Shown: positions 58,948 through 64,000 of the stretch, piece by piece | Numbering within the stretch: position 1 is the first letter of the stretch | Layout: each line of letters opens with the position of its first letter | From: Promethearchaeota archaeon | Lineage (GTDB): Archaea; Asgardarchaeota; Lokiarchaeia; Sigyniarchaeales; SOKP01 | Direction of reading: 5' to 3' | NCBI GenBank assembly: GCA_019057865.1 | Contig: JAHLWP010000009.1 | Span: 1 to 64,000, forward strand | DNA length: 64,000 bases | Notes under the pieces: generated by a model | What the model saw: only the letters and a program-made list of their open reading frames with translations | Told to the model about the DNA's origin: nothing | Database searches by the model: none | Translations under genes and position numbers: made by a program

Positions 58948-59510
58948 AAAAGATAAAAACAGGAATGAAATTGCCCCTTTTACCATTGCCGGTATGTATA
59001 ATAGGGGCTCATGTTGATGGTAAACCAAATTTTAACACTATAGTTTGGTTTAACCTATTGAATTCTCCACCTTCTCAGATAGGAGTTGCAATGTCCAAAA
59101 GGCATTACACTAATAAGGGTATTAAGGAAAATGAAGCTTTTAGCATTAATATACCTTCTGCTGAAATGGTTACGGTAACCGACTATGTTGGTTTACATTC
59201 AGGTTCTAAGGTTGATAAGTCAGAAGTATTTGAAGTGTTTTATGGAGATCTTGAAAGGGCACCAATGATAAAAGATTGTCCTTTAAATATAGAGTGCAAA
59301 TTGGCAAGAGTAATAGAATTTGAAAGAACAGAATTATTTGTAGGGGAAATTGTTGAAGTTTACACAGAAGAGAAATACTTAACTGAAAATAAACCAGATT
59401 TTAACAAAATGAATTTATTTATATTTTTAATGCCTGAAGGTCCATATTTGAGAGTTGGAGAATATCTCGCAAAAGCGTATGATATAGGAAATAGCTATAA
59501 AAAAAAATAA
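58944..59510 (+). CDS. Flavin reductase/flavoredoxin-like FMN-binding protein, probable ATA start
   Basis: EKIKTGMKLPLLPLPVCIIGAHVDGKPNFNTIVWFNLLNSPPSQIGVAMSKRHYTNKGI. Track start ATG 58965; GGTG-N6-ATA at 58944. Confidence 0.78.
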   Translation: MEKIKTGMKLPLLPLPVCIIGAHVDGKPNFNTIVWFNLLNSPPSQIGVAMSKRHYTNKGIKENEAFSINIPSAEMVTVTDYVGLHSGSKVDKSEVFEVFYGDLERAPMIKDCPLNIECKLARVIEFERTELFVGEIVEVYTEEKYLTENKPDFNKMNLFIFLMPEGPYLRVGEYLAKAYDIGNSYKKK

Positions 59511-59548
59511 TAAAAAATAGAAAAAAAAATAAAAAAGGGGATAGAATT

Positions 59549-59887
59549 ATGGATAAAATAATCGTATATTGTGGTCTTAATTGTGCCAAATGTCCTGCTT
59601 ATATAGCTACTCAAAAAGGAGATGAAGAAGAAATTAAAAGAATTGCTAAAGAATGGTCTGGTGAGACGATGTCTTTTAAACCGGAGGATATCTATTGTGA
59701 TGGTTGTAATATGGAAGGAAGAATTTTTAGTTGGAGTAATGAGTGTGATATAAGAAATTGTTGTATGGAGAAACAATATGAAAATTGTGCTTATTGCGAA
59801 GAGTACATCTGTGATAATTTAAAAAAGTGCTTTGAAAGAAGTCCTTCAGCTAAGCAAAATCTAGAGGAAATTAGGAAAAATATATAA
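59549..59887 (+). CDS. DUF3795-like Cys-rich protein
   Basis: YCGLNCAKCPAYIATQKGDEEE...CDGCNMEGRIFSWSNECDIRNCCMEKQYENCAYCEEYICDNLKKCF. Confidence 0.8.
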   Translation: MDKIIVYCGLNCAKCPAYIATQKGDEEEIKRIAKEWSGETMSFKPEDIYCDGCNMEGRIFSWSNECDIRNCCMEKQYENCAYCEEYICDNLKKCFERSPSAKQNLEEIRKNI

Positions 59888-59909
59888 GACCTATTGAGAG
59901 GTAATACAA

Positions 59910-60371
59910 ATGGAATTAGAAGAAGCAAAAAAGCAGAGTTTAGAATTAATAGAAATGTCCAAATCAGCATATCTTACAACAATTGATCCTGATGGTTTTC
60001 CTATAACGAGGGCAATGTTTAACCTTAGAAATAAGGAGCAATTCCCCGAATTTTCTGAATTTTTTCAAAAGCAAGAAAATAAATTTGCAATATATATTGG
60101 AACTAATACATCATCCTCCAAGGTTGCTCATATAAAGAACAATCCGAAAATTAGCGTTTACTATTGTGATCCAGAAGATTTTAAAGGAGTTATGTTTGGA
60201 GGATTAGTGGAAATCGTTGAGGACCAAAATCTTAAAAAGGCCATATGGCTTGATTGGTGGACAAGATATTATGTAAAAGGACCAAATGATCCAGATTACA
60301 CACTACTCGTATTAAATCCAAAACATGCCAGATTTTATTACAAATTAAATCTAGTTAATTTTAAATTATGA
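59910..60371 (+). CDS. Pyridoxamine 5'-phosphate oxidase-like FMN-binding protein
   Basis: SKSAYLTTIDPDGFPITRAMFNLRN...FAIYIGTNTSSSKVAHIKNNPKISVYYCDPEDFKGVMFGGLVEIVED. Confidence 0.85.
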   Translation: MELEEAKKQSLELIEMSKSAYLTTIDPDGFPITRAMFNLRNKEQFPEFSEFFQKQENKFAIYIGTNTSSSKVAHIKNNPKISVYYCDPEDFKGVMFGGLVEIVEDQNLKKAIWLDWWTRYYVKGPNDPDYTLLVLNPKHARFYYKLNLVNFKL

Positions 60372-60829
60372 AGGAAACAATGAAACAACAAAGACAGGGC
60401 GGCTTTCTGATATCTAAAATTCATCAAATATCTCAGAGAATTTTTGCCAGGGTTCTAAAGAATCATAAACTCGATGAATTTAACCCTGCTCAAGGGAGAA
60501 TTATGTTTGTACTTTGGCAGAAAGATAATATACCAATTCATGAACTTGTCGAAAGAACTCAATATAGTAAATCTACTTTAACTTCGATGTTGGATAACCT
60601 AGAAAAAGCTGGATTTATAAAACGTGTTTCATCAAAAGAAGATAGGCGAGAAATTCTAATTGCCTTAACAGAAAAGGATAGATTATTACAAGATAAATAT
60701 ATAGATATTTCTCGTGAAATGGGAAAATTTTACTACAATAGATTTAGTGATAAGGAAATAGATGACTTCGAAAATTACTTAGAAAGAATATTAGAAAATC
60801 TAATAGATTACGATACAAAACACAAATAA
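60368..60829 (+). CDS. MarR-family transcriptional regulator
   Basis: NPAQGRIMFVLWQKDNIPIHELVERTQYSKSTLTSMLDNLEKAGFIKRVSSKEDRREILIALTEKD. Confidence 0.9.
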   Translation: MKETMKQQRQGGFLISKIHQISQRIFARVLKNHKLDEFNPAQGRIMFVLWQKDNIPIHELVERTQYSKSTLTSMLDNLEKAGFIKRVSSKEDRREILIALTEKDRLLQDKYIDISREMGKFYYNRFSDKEIDDFENYLERILENLIDYDTKHK

Positions 60830-60919
60830 ACGAAGTTAATCAATTAAAATCTAATAAATAAAAATATTAAAAATTCAAAATTTACTATTTTTTTTTCAAA
60901 GAGTTATAGAAATACAACA

Positions 60920-62185
60920 TTAGTTGGTTTTCTTTTTTACAAGTTTTTCTAAATAATTCTGAAAACTTTGAGTTAATTTTCCCCTATAATAAGTATTCTT
61001 TCCTGTTTCTTTTTGATATTTTTTAGCTATTTTTCGCTTCCATTCTTGAAAATTTTTTGTCTCCATTCCATTCCATACAGCATTCTTACCGGTTAATGAT
61101 TCAAATGCAAAAGATTCAGAAATGGCTCTTTCTTCTTTTTTAGGTATTGTATTGGAAGTCTTCTTCTTAATAGGGATTTTTTTTTTATTGGATTTAGTTT
61201 TCGGAAGATTTCTCAAGTATTGAGTAAAATTATTCGTAGGTTTTCCTTTATAATAGGCAGTTTTTCCAGTTTCTTTACGATACTTATTGGCAACTTTTAC
61301 TTTCCATTCTTGAAAATTCTTTGTTTCTACTCCATTCCATATAGCATTCTTACCAGTTAAAGTTTCAAATACTCCTACTTCAGAATTTTCTTTATCTTCT
61401 TTTTTAGGAATACTCTTTTTAGATTTTGGTTTAATAGGTGTTTTTTTCTTTTTATCAGTTTTACTTTCTAAAAGATTCTTTAAATATTGGGAAAAATATT
61501 TTGTAGGTTTTCCCTTATAATAAGTAATTTTTCCAGATTCTATTCGATATTTATTTATATTCTTAGCTTTCCAATTTTTAAAAGCTTTAGTTTCAGTTTC
61601 ATTCCAAAAAGCATTTTTATTAGTAAGTTTTTCAAATACAAATACCTCTACATCTTGAAGTATTTTTTCCTCTTTTAATTGCTTTAGGTTATTCTTTATT
61701 TTTCTCTGGTGAGATTTGATTTCTGGTTGTTTTTTATGATTTATAGTTCTTAAAAACTCTGAACAACTTAGTTTTTTTCCTGTACCATTTGTAAAAAAAG
61801 GATCCTCTAAAACATCCATATGAACAGAAAAATCGAAAATTTGGTGATCATTTAAGCTTGGCCCCATATATTTAGCTAAAACAACAATAGTACCATTATT
61901 TTGAGAAATATCAATAAGGTTATTAGAGGTTTGGGTGGATTGATATAAAGATAGATGATTGAAATCATTAATTCTGTCAATACTTTTAATATTTTCTCTA
62001 TTTTTAATTATTGAATTATAATTAGGCTGCTTTTTCCCATTAATTGAAACATCAAGAGCAGTTAATCTATATTCCATATTTTTTTTCAGTGTTTTTTGAA
62101 TCACAAACTTAATGAATTTCTTCACTTGATTCCATTTTGATGTTTCAACTAAACCTATAATTTCTCTTAAGCTTTCCTCAGACAT
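60920..62185 (-). CDS. Protein with three TGKxAxW/TGKxAYYKGK repeats
   Basis: VFETLTGKNAIWNGVETKNFQEWKVKVANKYRKETGKTAYYKGKPTNNFTQYL and two related copies, separated by Lys-rich linkers. Confidence 0.6.
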   Translation of the reverse strand: MSEESLREIIGLVETSKWNQVKKFIKFVIQKTLKKNMEYRLTALDVSINGKKQPNYNSIIKNRENIKSIDRINDFNHLSLYQSTQTSNNLIDISQNNGTIVVLAKYMGPSLNDHQIFDFSVHMDVLEDPFFTNGTGKKLSCSEFLRTINHKKQPEIKSHQRKIKNNLKQLKEEKILQDVEVFVFEKLTNKNAFWNETETKAFKNWKAKNINKYRIESGKITYYKGKPTKYFSQYLKNLLESKTDKKKKTPIKPKSKKSIPKKEDKENSEVGVFETLTGKNAIWNGVETKNFQEWKVKVANKYRKETGKTAYYKGKPTNNFTQYLRNLPKTKSNKKKIPIKKKTSNTIPKKEERAISESFAFESLTGKNAVWNGMETKNFQEWKRKIAKKYQKETGKNTYYRGKLTQSFQNYLEKLVKKKTN

Positions 62186-62290
62186 TTAGAACACTTGATA
62201 TTAAAACGCCTAAAATACCTCAAGTTATGGAAAAAAAAAGAATATACACTTTTTCCCAAAATATAGATAAAAAAAGATCTTAATATATTT

Positions 62291-63115
62291 TTATTTTTGA
62301 GCAGAAAAATTTCCTTTTTCAAGATAAAATTTATTATATAATAAAATTATCAAAACTGCTGCTACTCCTGTTGAGAAAAGAACATCTGATGCAAAGTGAG
62401 CGCCAATTATAATAGTACTAATTCCTACTAATGAGCCCCACGTTATTGTAAGTATTGTAACGATAATTCTAATAGGATCTTTCCATTCTCGATCTTTTAT
62501 TAAGATTAAGAAAGGTAAAAATAACCAACCTTGAGCAGTATGACCACTTGGAAAACTAAAATTTCCAAAACTTGGTCCAGGAGGAATAAACCAAGGAGTA
62601 TAATCGGTATAACCAGCTGCTAAATAATTAAAACGAATTCTCCCACATAATAGTTTAGTAACTTGCACAAATAATAATGAATTGATGATGGAAAGTGCTA
62701 CAAATATTGTAGCAATTTTTTTATATTCTCTCCAGTCCTTTTTTAAAAATGCAATTAAAAGGATTAAATTAACGAAAGCCATTCCTGCACTCAAATTAAG
62801 TAACCATGGATTCCAAAGAATTAAAGAAATAATGAATATGATTAATCCAATAAAAATTAATACAACTGCCGGGATTTTTTGCTTTTTTACGTCTTCAATA
62901 TAACTTCCTATCAATAATGCTCCAGTAGCAAATGATAAGCCCCAACCTGGAGCTTCAAAAAAATATAAAAATTTAGCTAATAAGAAATCTCTGTCTACAA
63001 CTGCTTTAGATATTTCTAAATCTGTAAATCCGAAGATAATTGCTAAAACAATCCAGGAAAGTATTATTATCAATAATAATTTTGCTAAAAATGTTTCTTT
63101 TAATTTTTCTAACAT
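62291..63115 (-). CDS. PAP2-family phosphatase (membrane)
   Basis: FGNFSFPSGHTAQGWLFLPFL...GAHFASDVLFSTG. Confidence 0.9.
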   Translation of the reverse strand: MLEKLKETFLAKLLLIIILSWIVLAIIFGFTDLEISKAVVDRDFLLAKFLYFFEAPGWGLSFATGALLIGSYIEDVKKQKIPAVVLIFIGLIIFIISLILWNPWLLNLSAGMAFVNLILLIAFLKKDWREYKKIATIFVALSIINSLLFVQVTKLLCGRIRFNYLAAGYTDYTPWFIPPGPSFGNFSFPSGHTAQGWLFLPFLILIKDREWKDPIRIIVTILTITWGSLVGISTIIIGAHFASDVLFSTGVAAVLIILLYNKFYLEKGNFSAQK

Positions 63116-63187
63116 AACTCTTTCTCGTTTTCCCTTTAATAAAAGTTTATTTATTATCTCATGTATAAAGTATTTTTATTTCTATTT

Positions 63188-63532
63188 TTAAAGTATTTGA
63201 ACGCATTTCAAAGGAACCCATCCATGTTTCCCTTCTTTATTAGTAGCCCATACCCATTCACTTTCTATTTTTTCAATTTCTAATTTTTCACCTACTTTTA
63301 CTGTAAGTTCTGTAGCTTCATAATCTTGTAAAACTTTAGAAGAATCTTCATAAATTTCGAGATAATTTTCTGGTATCCAACGCCCTTTTCCCAATTCATT
63401 TATGCACCATACCCAACCACTCCACTTACTCTCTTTCTTTTCAAATCTTAAAATCTCTCCTTTAGTAAATCTTATTGGATCCGGGTAAGCTGCTTTATAT
63501 TCTTTAATGACTCGGCAATACTGTTTCTTCAT
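63188..63532 (-). CDS. Tandem SH3-like domain protein
   Basis: YKAAYPDPIRFTKGEILRFEKKESKWSGWVWCINELGKGRWIPENYLEIY and YEATELTVKVGEKLEIEKIESEWVWATNKEGKHGWVPLKCVQIL. Confidence 0.8.
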   Translation of the reverse strand: MKKQYCRVIKEYKAAYPDPIRFTKGEILRFEKKESKWSGWVWCINELGKGRWIPENYLEIYEDSSKVLQDYEATELTVKVGEKLEIEKIESEWVWATNKEGKHGWVPLKCVQIL

Positions 63533-63592
63533 AATTATTTTATATCATTAAATGATTTATATTTTAGAGAAAAAGTTAAAGTGATAAAAACT

Positions 63593-64000
63593 ATGGTTGT
63601 ATGTCGTTTTTTAGGGAATGCCTGCATAGAATTAATTAGCGAAAAAGATCATATAATTATTGATCCTGTGTTTTTGGCATATCCAAAAAAAGGAATTGAA
63701 TCAATATTTTTAACACATCATCATCCAGATCACACTAATCTTGAAAAAATTAATGAAATTAAGAAAGGGTTTTCAAAAGAAGGTAAGGAACTCGAGATTT
63801 TTGGTCCAGAATGTATTCATGAAGAATTCAATCTCGATTTTACTCTAATTTTACCAGGCTCAAAAGTTGATCTTAACAATGGCTATATAGAAGTCTTTGA
63901 AAATAATTGTTGGAAAGCTGAAGGATGTGTAGCTTATTTAATAGAAATAGATGGTAAAAAAATACTCCATACAGCAGACTCAGCAGATTATTCAGAACAA
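63593..64000 (+). CDS. Metallo-beta-lactamase-like hydrolase, 3' end cut by window edge
   Basis: MVVCRFLGNACIELISEKDHIIIDPVFLAYPKKGIESIFLTHHHPDHTNLEKI...KKILHTADSADYSEQ, open to the end of the window. Confidence 0.8.
   Translation, partial: MVVCRFLGNACIELISEKDHIIIDPVFLAYPKKGIESIFLTHHHPDHTNLEKINEIKKGFSKEGKELEIFGPECIHEEFNLDFTLILPGSKVDLNNGYIEVFENNCWKAEGCVAYLIEIDGKKILHTADSADYSEQ

Noticed and set aside
1-64000. CRISPR array
   Set aside because: No regularly spaced short repeats with unique spacers seen; the repeats found are few, long and gene-derived.
1-64000. tRNA/rRNA genes
   Set aside because: No GC-rich cloverleaf-like or rRNA-like stretch recognised by eye; a tRNAscan run would be needed to be certain.

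Overview
AT-rich archaeal accessory/metabolic DNA. It is most likely an Asgard (Lokiarchaeia-like) archaeon; that is an inference from a Ras/MglA-like GTPase next to three Roadblock/LC7 proteins, GGTG-type Shine-Dalgarno motifs and low GC, with no taxonomic search run. I saw no tRNA, rRNA, CRISPR array or obvious transposase/integrase. The window holds about 11 toxin-antitoxin-like modules (PIN/VapBC and HEPN-MNT), a NurA-HerA locus next to an AAA+ ATPase with a PD-(D/E)XK-like region and a small partner protein, a GTPase-Roadblock cluster, three radical SAM/SPASM genes, two ferredoxin-nitroreductases, two catalytically degenerate GDPD-like paralogs, a secreted M6-like protease and many single metabolic genes. 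Main observations: (1) the convergent junction of an M29 aminopeptidase gene and a membrane PH-like gene is copied at several places as direct repeats that bracket cargo genes, and one copy has cut off the 5' end of a superoxide reductase gene; (2) several genes appear to start at ATT or ATA about 6-7 nt after GGTG, so ATG/GTG/TTG-only gene calling truncates them (herA, PCD/DCoH, an alpha/beta hydrolase, a flavoredoxin-like gene) or takes the SD as a GTG start (the GTPase); (3) three genes, herA, hepT and a radical SAM gene, carry a single in-frame stop with homologous coding on both sides; (4) an undescribed-looking TGKxAxW repeat links the AAA+/nuclease locus with a separate 421-aa repeat protein; (5) a tandem palindromic operator sits just downstream of a TATA-like box ahead of an operon that includes a MarR regulator.
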